NCBI GenBank assembly: GCA_000768855.1
Contig: JRAN01000072.1
Location: 114,768-178,767, forward strand
Direction: 5' to 3'
DNA length: 64,000 nt
DNA from: Porphyromonadaceae bacterium COT-184 OH4590
GTDB lineage: Bacteria; Bacteroidota; Bacteroidia; Bacteroidales; Paludibacteraceae
The position numbers and the translations under genes were made by a program. The notes beneath the pieces are model-generated. The model was not told where the DNA came from. It saw nothing but the letters and a program-made list of their open reading frames with translations, and ran no database searches. Positions 26,559 to 35,242 of this stretch are shown here, piece by piece (the stretch's first letter is position 1; every line of letters begins with the position of its first letter).

Positions 26559-26942
26559 ATGAAAAAGATATTTTTATTGTTATTGCCTTATCTTTTTTGT
26601 TCATTAGGTTGTACCGCACAAAAAGCTATAAGAATGAAATCCGTTGAAGCACAAAATTTTATTAAAAACAACAAAGAGTTAGTTATCATTGATGTACGTA
26701 CCCCTGAGGAGTTTGAGGAGGGACACCTTAAAGGTGCTATCAATATAGATGTAAAAAAATCCGATTTCGAAGAACAAATTGCTAAACTTGACACCTCCAA
26801 AACATACCTTGTATATTGCCGTTCGGGACGTCGTAGTGCCGGTGCAGTAAGGATAATGCACAACAAAAATTTCAAATCGCTATACGAAATATCAGACGGT
26901 TTTATGGGATGGGCAAACAAGGGACTGCCTGTCGAAAAGTAA
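26559..26942 (+). CDS. exported rhodanese-domain protein
   Basis: 127 residues. An N-terminal signal (MKKIFLLLLPYLFCSLGC) carries a possible lipobox with Cys18; cleavage after TAQ is the alternative. One rhodanese domain follows: IIDVRTPEEFEEGHLKGAIN and the active-site loop YCRSGRRS with Cys87. Such proteins hold a persulfide or transfer sulfane sulfur; the periplasmic single-domain type is often found near redox genes. It forms an operon with the HXXEE gene 25 bp downstream. Physiological substrate unknown. Confidence 0.88.
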   Translation: MKKIFLLLLPYLFCSLGCTAQKAIRMKSVEAQNFIKNNKELVIIDVRTPEEFEEGHLKGAINIDVKKSDFEEQIAKLDTSKTYLVYCRSGRRSAGAVRIMHNKNFKSLYEISDGFMGWANKGLPVEK

Positions 26943-26967
26943 TATCTCCCTTTTGTTTTCGAGTGAT

Positions 26968-27396
26968 ATGATTGTCAATAGATACCTAAAACTGTGGTTG
27001 CCTGTGATAACCTTACACGCTCTTCATCAGTTGGAGGAGAGTATAAGTTTTTTTCAATGGTATATCGACAACGCCGATAAAATACCAAGTTGGTTGCTTA
27101 TACAAACTACCGAAAATGCTCAAATAGCGGTAGAAAATCCCGAATATTTTATTTTTGCCTCCATTGGTCAAATATTGTTTGTATCTATATTGGCATTTGT
27201 ATTCAGACATAAAGAGAATGTTACCAAAGTATTGATATTCGTCTATATATTGGGGCTTTCGTTTTTTCTTATATGGCATATAGCGGTCAGTTATGTGGCA
27301 CACTCCTATTCTCCTATAATGGTTACTTGTATTGGAGGGCTGTATTTGGTTCCAAAGTGGATATATAAGCTATTTGCATTACATATAAATAGTTAG
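26968..27396 (+). CDS. HXXEE-domain integral membrane protein
   Basis: 142 residues from the ATG at 26968 (MIVNRYLKLWLP); a TTG at 26953 also opens this frame but is less likely. The defining HQLEE motif is in the first membrane segment (TLHALHQLEESISF), and three further hydrophobic helices follow (FIFASIGQILFVSILAFVF, VLIFVYILGLSFFLIW, and the HSYSPIMVTCIGG region with a histidine). The family is a small polytopic protein of unknown function, possibly a metal-dependent membrane enzyme. It is co-directional with the rhodanese gene. Confidence 0.8.
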   Translation: MIVNRYLKLWLPVITLHALHQLEESISFFQWYIDNADKIPSWLLIQTTENAQIAVENPEYFIFASIGQILFVSILAFVFRHKENVTKVLIFVYILGLSFFLIWHIAVSYVAHSYSPIMVTCIGGLYLVPKWIYKLFALHINS

Positions 27397-27467
27397 CTGT
27401 CAGTGTAACAATTTTTCTTTTAGTTTTTGTACGGAAAAAGCCGTATTATATTTCCGTGCAATTTTAC

Positions 27468-27475
27468 TATCTTTG
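27468..27475 (+). promoter_or_regulatory. -7 promoter box (TATCTTTG) of metG
   Basis: TATCTTTGCA lies 46 bp before the ATG. A small hairpin (ACGGAAA / TTTCCGT, 27431-27457) just above may end the preceding transcript. Confidence 0.75.
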
Positions 27476-27521
27476 CAAAGTTATTTTTTTCTAAACACAT
27501 AATTATAAACATTAAAAATAG

Positions 27522-29576
27522 ATGAGTTTCAAACGCACAAACATAACTACTGCACTACCTTATGCCAATGGTCCGGTGCATATAGGTCATTTGGCGGGGG
27601 TTTATGTGCCTGCCGATATTTATGCCCGTTATCTTAGAAGCAAAGGAGAAGAGGTTGTTTTTATAGGCGGCAGCGATGAACATGGAGTACCTATTACCAT
27701 TAAAGCTCGAAAAGAGGGTGTTACACCACAAGATATTGTCGACAGATATCACGAAATAATAAAAAAATCGTTTGAAGATTTTGGTATATCTTTCGATGTA
27801 TATTCGCGAACTACCTCCAAGACACATTACAAGGTATCGTCCGACTTTTTTAAAACCCTATACGACAAAGGCGAATTTATAGAACAGACCTCCGAACAAT
27901 ATTACGACGAAGAGGCAAAGCAATTTTTGGCAGACCGTTATATTATCGGTAAATGCCCTCATTGCAGCAATGAGCGTGCTTATGGTGATCAGTGCGAACA
28001 GTGCGGTACATCGCTCAATCCTACCGATTTGATTAATCCGCAGTCGGCTATTTCGGGTTCAAAACCTGTTATGCGACAGACAAAACATTGGTATCTGCCT
28101 CTAAACAATCACGAACAGTGGCTTAGAGAATTTATTCTCGACAATCACAAAGAGTGGAAAACCAACGTTTACGGACAATGCAAAAGTTGGCTTGATATGG
28201 GCTTGCAACCACGTGCCGTAAGTCGCGATTTGGACTGGGGAGTGCCGTTGCCACTGCCTGATGCGGCGGGTAAAGTGCTTTATGTTTGGTTTGATGCTCC
28301 AATAGGATATATCTCAAATACGGTGGAATTGTGCGAACAAGCCCCCGAAAAGTTCGGTGATTGGAAAAAATGGTGGAAAGACCCCGAAACACGACTTGTC
28401 CATTTTATCGGCAAGGATAATATTGTTTTTCATTGTATTGTGTTCCCTGCTATGCTCAAAGCCGAAGGCTCGTTTATACTTCCCGATAATGTTCCTGCAA
28501 ATGAATTTTTAAATCTTGAGGGCGACAAAATAAGCACTTCGAGGAATTGGGCTGTTTGGCTTCACGAATATTTGGAAGAATTTCCCGAAAAACAAGATGT
28601 CCTTCGCTATGTACTTACCGCCAACGCTCCCGAAACCAAAGATAACGACTTTACTTGGAAAGATTTTCAGGCACGCAACAATAGCGAACTTGTTGCTATT
28701 TACGGCAACTTCATCAATCGAACTCTGGTATTGACCCAAAAATACTTTGACGGCAAAGTACCGCAAAGATACGATATGGAAGATATTGACAAAAATGTGT
28801 TGGCTCAAGTAGCGGCAGGTAAAGCAAAAATTGAGAATCTGATTGATGAATTTCATTTTAGAGACGCACTGCGTGAGGTGATGAATCTTGCCCGTATCGG
28901 AAACAAGTATCTCGCCGATACAGAGCCTTGGAAGCTGGCAAAAACCGATATGAATAGGGTAGCCACCATATTGAATGTATCGTTGCAGATATCAGCAAAT
29001 TTAAGTATTGCTTTCGAACCGTTTTTGCCTTTCTCCTCAAAAAGGTTGCGTAATATGCTTAACATTACCTCTTTTAGCTGGACGGATTTTGGTAAAACAG
29101 ATTTAATAAAGACAGGCGACCGTATAGGTAATGTACAACTTTTATTTGAAATGATAGAAGACCAAGCTATCGACTTTCAAATAAATAAGTTACAACAAAC
29201 AAAACAGGCAAATACTGCCGTAGAGCAGAGTATCAAGCCAATTAAAGAGACTGTCGATTTTGAAGATTTTCAGAAGATAGATATACGTGTGGGCAAGGTC
29301 TTGGAATGCACCAAAGTACCGAAAGCCGACAAATTGTTGCAGTTTAAAATAGATGATGGTATGGGCGGACGTACTATCCTTTCCGGGATAGCACAGCACT
29401 ATTCGGAACCGGAGAAGTTGGTAGGGTCGCAGATATGCTTTATTGCTAATTTCGCTCCTCGTAAGATACGTGGCATAGAAAGTCAGGGTATGATACTGTC
29501 TGCCGATACACCGGATGGCAAACTCATTCTACTCCAACCCAACAACTTTATCGATGAGGGAAGTATGATTGTCTAA
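27522..29576 (+). CDS. metG: methionyl-tRNA synthetase with C-terminal tRNA-binding domain
   Basis: 684 residues. Class I signatures: HIGH at 20-23 (PVHIGHLAG) and a KMSKS variant KISTS near residue 335. The zinc knuckle [18 protein letters not shown] is in the connective peptide. The C-terminal OB-fold (about 575-684, [24 protein letters not shown]) is the tRNA-binding dimerisation domain fused as in E. coli MetG. It charges initiator and elongator tRNA-Met in the cytoplasm. Monocistronic with its own promoter. Confidence 0.97.
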   Translation: MSFKRTNITTALPYANGPVHIGHLAGVYVPADIYARYLRSKGEEVVFIGGSDEHGVPITIKARKEGVTPQDIVDRYHEIIKKSFEDFGISFDVYSRTTSKTHYKVSSDFFKTLYDKGEFIEQTSEQYYDEEAKQFLADRYIIGKCPHCSNERAYGDQCEQCGTSLNPTDLINPQSAISGSKPVMRQTKHWYLPLNNHEQWLREFILDNHKEWKTNVYGQCKSWLDMGLQPRAVSRDLDWGVPLPLPDAAGKVLYVWFDAPIGYISNTVELCEQAPEKFGDWKKWWKDPETRLVHFIGKDNIVFHCIVFPAMLKAEGSFILPDNVPANEFLNLEGDKISTSRNWAVWLHEYLEEFPEKQDVLRYVLTANAPETKDNDFTWKDFQARNNSELVAIYGNFINRTLVLTQKYFDGKVPQRYDMEDIDKNVLAQVAAGKAKIENLIDEFHFRDALREVMNLARIGNKYLADTEPWKLAKTDMNRVATILNVSLQISANLSIAFEPFLPFSSKRLRNMLNITSFSWTDFGKTDLIKTGDRIGNVQLLFEMIEDQAIDFQINKLQQTKQANTAVEQSIKPIKETVDFEDFQKIDIRVGKVLECTKVPKADKLLQFKIDDGMGGRTILSGIAQHYSEPEKLVGSQICFIANFAPRKIRGIESQGMILSADTPDGKLILLQPNNFIDEGSMIV

Positions 29577-29588
29577 GATGGGGGCTAC

Positions 29589-29606
29589 TTGTCTCCTTTG
29601 AGACAA
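29589..29606 (+). terminator. small hairpin after metG
   Basis: TTGTCTC / GAGACAA with a 4-nt loop lies 12 bp after the metG stop, but a T run follows only about 24 bp later. It is a weak terminator candidate. Confidence 0.35.
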
Positions 29607-29715
29607 ACTCCTGCGGATTGGTTATAATACTTTTTTTTTAAACTGCTTTATTGTTTTTGAAAAATCAGGAACATTTACAATACAATTTAGTGATAAACCT
29701 TAATATAGTTCATAT

Positions 29716-30249
29716 ATGAGAAAAACATCTATTATATTGTTAACCGCAATACTTTCCACAGGTTATATTGTGGCACAGGATTGGAATAGTTCTTTGAAAT
29801 TAAGTATTGGGACAGGTTATTTATCGGATGCTTCTTTTGATGATACTCCTTTGATAACACTCGAATCGGCACACTCATATAAATGGTTGGATTTGGCTTA
29901 TTCATTAGACTACATATCTTCATCCGGTAAATATTTTGATTTGTCGGTTAATTTTAAACCAAAAGTAGATATTATAAAAATATTTACTAAGGACTCAAAT
30001 CACTCGGCAAAAATAGGAACAGGTTTTGGATTGGGTATTACATCGAATAAAATATATGAATGGTATGAGATACCTGCAAGTGTAAGACCGGATACAAAGA
30101 CATTATTGTTTTACAAAAATTCGGTTATGGTAAGCTATGAATATCAAATATGTAATAAAACATGGGCAGGAGCATTTTTCGAAAATTATATTTCGGATGT
30201 GTTCTTTGGTAAATATTACATAGGTCTTAGCATTCGCAGGGACTTCTAA
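29716..30249 (+). CDS. small exported protein, probably an outer-membrane barrel-like protein
   Basis: 177 residues. Signal peptide MRKTSIILLTAILSTGYIVAQ, then alternating strands (SLKLSIGTGYLSD, WLDLAYSLDYISSSGKYFDLSVNF, KIGTGFGLGI, VMVSYEYQI, YYIGLSIRRDF) ending in phenylalanine, the typical C-terminal residue of outer-membrane beta-barrels. Eight or so strands could fit. No family was recognised. It is a single-gene unit with a terminator behind it. Confidence 0.65.
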   Translation: MRKTSIILLTAILSTGYIVAQDWNSSLKLSIGTGYLSDASFDDTPLITLESAHSYKWLDLAYSLDYISSSGKYFDLSVNFKPKVDIIKIFTKDSNHSAKIGTGFGLGITSNKIYEWYEIPASVRPDTKTLLFYKNSVMVSYEYQICNKTWAGAFFENYISDVFFGKYYIGLSIRRDF

Positions 30250-30280
30250 CAGTATTTACTTCTGTTATTAATTATATATG

Positions 30281-30318
30281 GAGTTGTCTCAAAATGGGGC
30301 AGCTCTTATATTTTTTTA
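30281..30318 (+). terminator. terminator after the 177-residue exported protein gene
   Basis: GAGTTGTC pairs with GGCAGCTC through two G-U pairs, followed by TTATATTTTTTT. A second perfect hairpin (AGCTTTC ggact GAAAGCT) lies at 30331-30349. Confidence 0.6.
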
Positions 30319-30392
30319 TTGCCGTTCTACAGCTTTCGGACTGAAAGCTAATATATTTCGTTCTTTATTTTCTTATTAAATAGTATTATTTT

Positions 30393-30400
30393 TATCTTTG
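30393..30400 (+). promoter_or_regulatory. -7 promoter box (TATCTTTG) in front of the 42-bp repeat array
   Basis: TATCTTTGCC immediately precedes the first hairpin of the array, so the array itself should be transcribed from about 30407. The box overlaps the partial first unit, where other units read TTTCGCC. Confidence 0.5.
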
Positions 30401-30625
30401 CCTAAACAGGCGACGCCTGCCGACAAATGTTTTCTTGTTCCGGGTATTTCCCCGAAACCTGCCGACAACTGTTTTCTTGCTTTGGGCATTTCCCCGAAGC
30501 CTACCGACAACTGTTTTGATATTTCGCCTAAATGGGCGAAGCCTGCCGACAACTGTTTTGATGTTTCGCCTAAACAGGCGAAGCCTGCCGACAACTGTTT
30601 TGGAGTTTTGCCTAAATAGGCAATA
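30399..30625 (+). repeat. array of 42-bp tandem hairpin units (five complete plus a leading half unit)
   Basis: Units start exactly every 42 bp at 30416, 30458, 30500, 30542 and 30584. Each has a constant part CCTGCCGACAACTGTTTT and a palindromic part such as TTCGCCTaaacAGGCGAA. Where the palindrome differs between units, both arms change or G-U pairs form (TTCGCCTaaatGGGCGAA; TTTGGGcattTCCCCGAA; TTGCCTaaatAGGCAA), so the hairpin is kept. An alternative stem, CAGGC gaa GCCTG, bridges units. The period of 14 codons leaves open frames on both strands, but none looks like a real gene. It may be a non-coding RNA or a structural repeat; function unknown. Confidence 0.85.
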
Positions 30626-30669
30626 CAATATTCTAATTGTTTTTATATAATGAAAACGAATTTTTATTG

Positions 30670-30677
30670 TACCTTTG
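30670..30677 (+). promoter_or_regulatory. -7 promoter box (TACCTTTG) of engB
   Basis: TACCTTTGCGG lies 31 bp before the chosen ATG at 30708. Confidence 0.75.
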
Positions 30678-30707
30678 CGGGCGACAAACTTACAAAAACA
30701 AACCGAT

Positions 30708-31295
30708 ATGACTATCACCAGTGCCGAATTTGTAATATCCAACACCGATTTCAGGCGTTGTCCCCAAGCGGATATGCCCGAAGTTGCTTTTATAGGGCGT
30801 TCTAATGTAGGCAAATCCTCTTTGATAAACTATCTTACAGGCAAAAAAGATTTAGCAAAAACCTCGTCGAAGCCGGGTAAGACATTGCTTATAAATCATT
30901 TTTTGATAAACGGAAAGTTTCACCTTGTGGATTTGCCAGGTTATGGCTTTGCCAAAGTAAGCAAAACACAACGTGAAAAACTACGGAAAATTATCGAAGA
31001 TTACATAATGTTTCGTCCTCAGCTTACCAATCTGTTTGTTTTGCTCGACAGCCGTTTGGAACCGCAACAAATAGATTTGGACTTTATGGAGTGGCTCGGA
31101 CAGAGCGGCATACCTTTTTCGATAGTTTTCACAAAAAGCGACAAGCAGACCAAAGGCAAGCTAATGCAAAATATCGACCAATACAAGAGCAAACTTTACG
31201 AAACGTGGGAGACTCTACCGCCGATATTTATAACATCGAGTGAGAAAAAAGAGGGAGGCACGGAAATTTTGGACTATATCGGTAAGATTGTTTAA
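30708..31295 (+). CDS. engB: ribosome biogenesis GTP-binding protein EngB/YsxC
   Basis: 195 residues from the ATG at 30708 ([13 protein letters not shown]); the frame continues upstream only to the promoter. It shows G1 GRSNVGKSS (30-38), the TSSKPGKT switch, [10 protein letters not shown] (G3) and TKSDK (G4). EngB is an essential cytoplasmic GTPase for 50S subunit assembly. coaD follows about 90 bp downstream with its own promoter. Confidence 0.95.
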   Translation: MTITSAEFVISNTDFRRCPQADMPEVAFIGRSNVGKSSLINYLTGKKDLAKTSSKPGKTLLINHFLINGKFHLVDLPGYGFAKVSKTQREKLRKIIEDYIMFRPQLTNLFVLLDSRLEPQQIDLDFMEWLGQSGIPFSIVFTKSDKQTKGKLMQNIDQYKSKLYETWETLPPIFITSSEKKEGGTEILDYIGKIV

Positions 31296-31341
31296 AGAAA
31301 GAGATATTTGATTATCTCATTTCCCGGCAACTTATTTTTAT

Positions 31342-31349
31342 TATCTTTG
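31342..31349 (+). promoter_or_regulatory. -7 promoter box (TATCTTTG) of coaD
   Basis: TATCTTTGGC lies 40 bp before the ATG at 31389 and inside the upstream extension of the frame, supporting the downstream start. Confidence 0.65.
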
Positions 31350-31388
31350 GCGAAAAATATTGAAAAAGAATCAAAAAAATTATATGAT

Positions 31389-31823
31389 ATGAAAGCACTT
31401 TTTGCAGGCAGTTTCGACCCTTTTACCATAGGGCATAAAGACATTATCGACAGGGCATTGCCTCTGTTTGACTATATTATTATAGGTATCGGCTACAATG
31501 TGTCGAAAAGCTATATGTACTCCTCCGAAGAGATAGCCTCCAACATTCGCCGTATATTCGCCGACGAGCCTAAGGTAGAGGTTAAGATTTACAGCGGACT
31601 GACAGTCGATTTTGCCCGCCACGAGGGTGTTGATTGCTTTTTGCGGTCGGTGCGTAGTGTCAAAGATTTTGAATATGAACGGGATTTGGCAGAGACCAAT
31701 CGTCACTTGTCGGGTATAGAAACATTGTTGTTGTTTTCTTCGCCCGAATACTCGCACATATCGTCGTCTACAGTACGCGAACTTATCGGCTATGGCAAAG
31801 ACGTAAGCAGTTTTTTGCCTTAA
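31389..31823 (+). CDS. coaD: phosphopantetheine adenylyltransferase
   Basis: 144 residues from MKALFAGSFDPFTIGHKDII; the GSFDPFTIGH motif (7-16) is the nucleotidyltransferase signature, and SSPEYSHISSSTVREL is the C-terminal ISSTxxR motif. It makes dephospho-CoA from phosphopantetheine and ATP, the penultimate step of CoA synthesis. An upstream start at 31308 would add 27 poorly conserved residues and is rejected. Its last 4 bp overlap the stop of the convergent LuxR-type regulator. Confidence 0.95.
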   Translation: MKALFAGSFDPFTIGHKDIIDRALPLFDYIIIGIGYNVSKSYMYSSEEIASNIRRIFADEPKVEVKIYSGLTVDFARHEGVDCFLRSVRSVKDFEYERDLAETNRHLSGIETLLLFSSPEYSHISSSTVRELIGYGKDVSSFLP

Positions 31824-32392
31824 TTTTTAACATTAATCAATTGGTTGGAAATAGCATATATGGTCAATCCCGCTATCGAATGAATTTGCAATTTGGTGGA
31901 TATATTCCGTCTGTGTGTGGTAACGGTATGAATCGAAAGATTCAACTTTTCGGCTATTTCTTTGTTTGTTAGCCCGTTTACTATCTCCACAAGTACCTCT
32001 TGTTCCCTTATTGAGAGTGCCTCTTCGGGTAGCCCTTTTTGGTGCAGGTTCATCAACTTCGATATTTTCGATTTGATACGTTCTGAAGAGTCGAATATCG
32101 AAATAACCTCGTCAAACTCATTGAGTATCATTGAATGATCAATAGAGTGTTGTAAAGCAATATGTTTGCAGGCGTGTTGCTTGCGGCTCTTTTTTACCTC
32201 ACCGGTACGTATAAGCGACAGGTCGAGCAGCAATATGTCCGGCTGATATTTTAGAAATATCGGCGTAAGGCTGCTATAATCTGACAGCTCATATATCTCT
32301 ATATTTTTACCCCAAATCTGTTTTAAGACATTTTTGATGCCTGTAAAAATAATTTCGGATGGCTCATATATAAGTATTTTTATGGTTTTCAC
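31820..32392 (-). CDS. LuxR/NarL-type regulator with a degenerate receiver domain
   Basis: 190 residues. Residues about 1-115 have the receiver fold with the phospho-acceptor position kept (LLLD57), but the acidic pocket is reduced (E10, E13) and the conserved Lys after strand five is missing (ISIFDSS), so normal phosphorylation is doubtful. Residues 127-185 form a LuxR HTH (LSIREQEVLVEIVNGLTNKE, IHTVTTHRRNISTKL). Its ATG overlaps the end of the hemerythrin gene by 4 bp, so the two are translationally coupled; the regulator probably controls, or responds to, the same stress. The signal it reads is unknown. Confidence 0.88.
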   Translation of the reverse strand: MKTIKILIYEPSEIIFTGIKNVLKQIWGKNIEIYELSDYSSLTPIFLKYQPDILLLDLSLIRTGEVKKSRKQHACKHIALQHSIDHSMILNEFDEVISIFDSSERIKSKISKLMNLHQKGLPEEALSIREQEVLVEIVNGLTNKEIAEKLNLSIHTVTTHRRNISTKLQIHSIAGLTIYAISNQLINVKN

Positions 32393-33081
32393 TTTGATTT
32401 TAATTTTTTTTCGAGTGTTTGAACTACCGGTACTAACAGCTTATCTTCTATATCAATGTGCGAAAAAAGGTCTTCTTCACATGCAAATATATCAAACAAA
32501 ACACTGTTTATTTCATTGGTACTTTTAGCCGGATAATATTTGATAATGATATTTTTAAACTCGGTCATTCTCTCTTCTACATGATTGTGCTGCCTTATAA
32601 AAATATCTATATTGTAATCAAGTTTTTTAGCATTTTTAATAAGTGAATTTATATATGGAAATACCATTTTATCCTCGTATTCCATGTGTTTTCTAACTTC
32701 TGCAACATACTCGTCAAAATAAAATATAATAGCCTTTGAAAGCTCATTTGATATTTCATTTTTATACTGATTAACAACGTTGTATAGCTTTTCTCTAATG
32801 TTTGGCAATCTGAAATTGAGAAAATAATCATGAGAGTTTTTGAGGTAATTTAATATCTCTTTTAGGGAAAGTATTTTGTAATCAATTGTTTTATAATTGA
32901 CATCGTCAAGTAAAAACGCTACTATTACCAGAAAAGTAGTAACATCGATATTATTTTCCCTGCATACTTCATCAATAGTTTTATCTCCGAATCCAAGTGG
33001 TATTCCGATACGAGTCATAGCAAACAACATTTTATAGTTGCTTGTTATAAGGTCGCTCATCTTATCTGATGGTTTATACAT
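32389..33081 (-). CDS. hemerythrin-like / RIC-type iron-sulfur cluster repair protein
   Basis: 230 residues. Residues about 8-60 resemble the ScdA N-terminal domain (LGFGDKTIDEVCRENNID), although the usual Cys-Pro is absent. The rest is a four-helix hemerythrin domain with likely iron ligands H84 (NSHDYF), H132 and E136 (RKHMEYED), H165/H167 (RQHNHVEER) and H208/E212 (FSHIDIED). RIC (YtfE/ScdA) proteins repair iron-sulfur enzymes damaged by nitric oxide or oxygen, which fits an anaerobe rich in such enzymes. First gene of a two-gene unit with the LuxR-type regulator. Confidence 0.85.
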   Translation of the reverse strand: MYKPSDKMSDLITSNYKMLFAMTRIGIPLGFGDKTIDEVCRENNIDVTTFLVIVAFLLDDVNYKTIDYKILSLKEILNYLKNSHDYFLNFRLPNIREKLYNVVNQYKNEISNELSKAIIFYFDEYVAEVRKHMEYEDKMVFPYINSLIKNAKKLDYNIDIFIRQHNHVEERMTEFKNIIIKYYPAKSTNEINSVLFDIFACEEDLFSHIDIEDKLLVPVVQTLEKKLKSK

Positions 33082-33112
33082 TGTATTTTTTAGATTTTAA
33101 AAATAGGATTTA

Positions 33113-33120
33113 CAAAGTTA
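33113..33120 (-). promoter_or_regulatory. -7 promoter box (TAACTTTG) of the hemerythrin operon
   Basis: Minus-strand TAACTTTGTA lies 32 bp above the ATG. Confidence 0.65.
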
Positions 33121-33238
33121 ATAGTTTTTTGTTATTTATGAATCTTTTATTTATGATAATAAAGATAATTATTTGATAGCAAAACCTTTGGTGAAATCAA
33201 ATATATACTAATTTGATTCTGTCAACAGATAAAAACAT

Positions 33239-33246
33239 TAACTTTG
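33239..33246 (+). promoter_or_regulatory. -7 promoter box (TAACTTTG) of the 193-residue protein gene
   Basis: TAACTTTGCAC lies about 120 bp before the ATG at 33367, giving a leader of about 115 nt. Confidence 0.6.
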
Positions 33247-33366
33247 CACTGGTTTCATGAAAAATCAGAAATGTCTTTGTGGAGTGAAGAAAAATATCAT
33301 TAGATTGCAGAACAATATGATTAATAAAATAAACATTATAATATTAATAAAAATGTAGACATTAAA

Positions 33367-33948
33367 ATGGCAGACAATTATTTATTGACTAAGGTAGGGT
33401 GGTTGACCAATGTAAAAACTGTTTATATCCCCCAAAAATCTCAGGAAGAGATCCGATTGTTAGAGCAACAAAATATCGAATATTATCATAAAATGTATGA
33501 AACTGAAATTAACTTCTTGCAAACGAAAAAACTAACAACAAGAACAATCTTGCACAAAGGAGATTTGATAAGCGATGAAAGTAGCTTATATGTACAAGAT
33601 TTGACAGAAGATGGATTGAGATTTTACATTACAGGTATAAGAGAGTGGATAAAGAAATTGGACAGAAGTAAAAATAGAAAAGATATAGTATCTGATACTC
33701 TTTTTCTTGAGAAAAAATATAAAGAATTCGTGGAATTTGAAAATCCTTTTTTCAAAATGTTGATTTCTGACATCAATGATGACAAGAAAGTTCTTGAAAG
33801 TAAAAAAAAATTAATTCCATTTATAGAAAAGAACATTTCTGAATTAGAGGGTGAATTAAAAAACTTCTTTGAGAAACGAAGCAAAAAAACAACTATTGAC
33901 ATTATGAGTGCTTTATGTTATAGTTACGCACAATTCTATCTGAAATAA
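33367..33948 (+). CDS. hypothetical cytoplasmic protein, 193 residues
   Basis: No signal peptide or membrane helix. A short N-terminal strand region (YLLTKVGWLTNVKTVYIPQKS) is followed by charged helices rich in Lys and Glu that may form coiled coils (EKKYKEFVEFENPF, KNISELEGELKNFFEKRSKK). No family recognised. Its lower GC content, its lone position between promoter and terminator-free flanks, and the absence of a functional neighbour make it a candidate lineage-specific gene. Confidence 0.6.
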   Translation: MADNYLLTKVGWLTNVKTVYIPQKSQEEIRLLEQQNIEYYHKMYETEINFLQTKKLTTRTILHKGDLISDESSLYVQDLTEDGLRFYITGIREWIKKLDRSKNRKDIVSDTLFLEKKYKEFVEFENPFFKMLISDINDDKKVLESKKKLIPFIEKNISELEGELKNFFEKRSKKTTIDIMSALCYSYAQFYLK

Positions 33949-34072
33949 CATCATTTTGCATTAGGTACTATATGAGTTTGGTCTGCTACTTTTTTCACTT
34001 TAAATAGTTTATTTTTCTAATTCAAGTAATCGTTTTTCTAATTTTTTTTTTCCTCGATACCACTTTTTTTCT

Positions 34073-34080
34073 TACTTTTG
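34073..34080 (+). promoter_or_regulatory. -7 promoter box (TACTTTTG) of the NIF3-family gene
   Basis: TACTTTTGTC lies 20 bp before the ATG at 34100. Confidence 0.6.
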
Positions 34081-34099
34081 TCCTCAAAAAAGCACTATT

Positions 34100-35194
34100 A
34101 TGAAGATATATGATATAATAAATATTCTTGAGGAGTTTGCACCTACAGCTCTGCAAGAAGGTTTCGACAACTGTGGACTGCTTGTAGGCAACTCATCTAA
34201 AGAGGCTACCGGGGCAATACTCTGTATAGACGTTACCGAAAACGTTGTAGATGAAGCCATTGACAAGGGCTGCAATATCATTATAGCACATCATCCGTTG
34301 ATTTTCAAAGGTATAAAGAGGCTCAACAGCAGCACTTACATTGAACGCTGTATCGAAAAGGCTATCAAACACGACTTGGCTATATATGCGGCTCATACCA
34401 ACGTAGATATTGTACCGCATGGTGTTAGCCACAAGATGGCGGAACTTCTCAACCTGCAAAACCTTCACATATTAGCCCCCAAAAGCGATATTCTCTGCAA
34501 GATAGTAACATTTGTGCCACCTACGCATATCGACCACATCAGACGTGCCGCATCAGAAGCCGGAGCGGGGCATATCGGTAACTACGACAGTTGTTCGTAT
34601 TCGTCACTTGGCGAGGGTACTTTTAGAGCCTTAGACGGCGCCAATCCCTTTGTGGGCAAGGCTTTTGAGCTGCACCACGAAGCAGAGAACAGGGTGGAGT
34701 GGATAGCTCCCTCATATATAGCTGATAATGTAATTGCTGCCATTCGTTCCGCTCACCCTTACGAAGAGCCTGCTATCGATGTTTATCCGCTCAAAAATCG
34801 TTGGGAAAACTACGGGTTAGGCGTTGTCGGCGACCTGCAAACGCCTGCCGACGAACATCAGTTTTTGCAACGGGTAAAAGATATTTTTGGCACCAAGACT
34901 ATAAAACATTCGCCTCTGCTGAACAAAAAAATAGCTCGTGTAGCTCTCTGTGGCGGGTCAGGAGCCGATTTTATCTCTCACGCAAAACGCTCTAAGGCAG
35001 ACATATACATAACGGGCGATGTTGGTTATCACAAATTTTTTGAAGCCGAAAATCAAATAGTTATCGCCGATATAGGGCATTTCGAGAGCGAACAGTTTAC
35101 GAAAGATATTTTTTATAAACAAATTACCAAAAAATTTCCTAACTTTGCAGTTCGGTTTTCGGAGAGCGAAACTAACATTGTATCGTACTTTTAA
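34100..35194 (+). CDS. NIF3-family dinuclear metal-centre protein (GTP cyclohydrolase 1 type 2 homologue)
   Basis: 364 residues. Metal-binding motifs are present: IIAHHPLIFKG, AAHTNVD and, near the C-terminus, GDVGYHKFFEAE and IADIGHFESE. The central insertion (about 130-230) is the CutA-like domain of the long, YqfO-type members. These proteins form hexameric toroids with two metal ions per active site; their biological substrate is unsettled and the cyclohydrolase name is only by similarity. A zinc-ribbon gene follows 48 bp later, a pairing common in this phylum. Confidence 0.92.
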   Translation: MKIYDIINILEEFAPTALQEGFDNCGLLVGNSSKEATGAILCIDVTENVVDEAIDKGCNIIIAHHPLIFKGIKRLNSSTYIERCIEKAIKHDLAIYAAHTNVDIVPHGVSHKMAELLNLQNLHILAPKSDILCKIVTFVPPTHIDHIRRAASEAGAGHIGNYDSCSYSSLGEGTFRALDGANPFVGKAFELHHEAENRVEWIAPSYIADNVIAAIRSAHPYEEPAIDVYPLKNRWENYGLGVVGDLQTPADEHQFLQRVKDIFGTKTIKHSPLLNKKIARVALCGGSGADFISHAKRSKADIYITGDVGYHKFFEAENQIVIADIGHFESEQFTKDIFYKQITKKFPNFAVRFSESETNIVSYF

Positions 35195-35242
35195 GACCAT
35201 TTAATTAGTTGATAAATAATATTTTAAGACAAGCATCATTTT

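Noticed and set aside
30399..30625. CRISPR array
   Set aside because: Units are contiguous 42-bp repeats without unique spacers, the repeats themselves diverge, and no cas genes are near.
30376..30814. Proteins with 14-residue repeats read from the 42-bp array on either strand
   Set aside because: A period divisible by three keeps all frames open; the frames overlap each other and engB, lack normal composition and have no start context.
31308..31388. Longer CoaD starting at 31308
   Set aside because: The extension crosses the TATCTTTG promoter box and is not part of the family; MKALFAGSFDP is the normal start.
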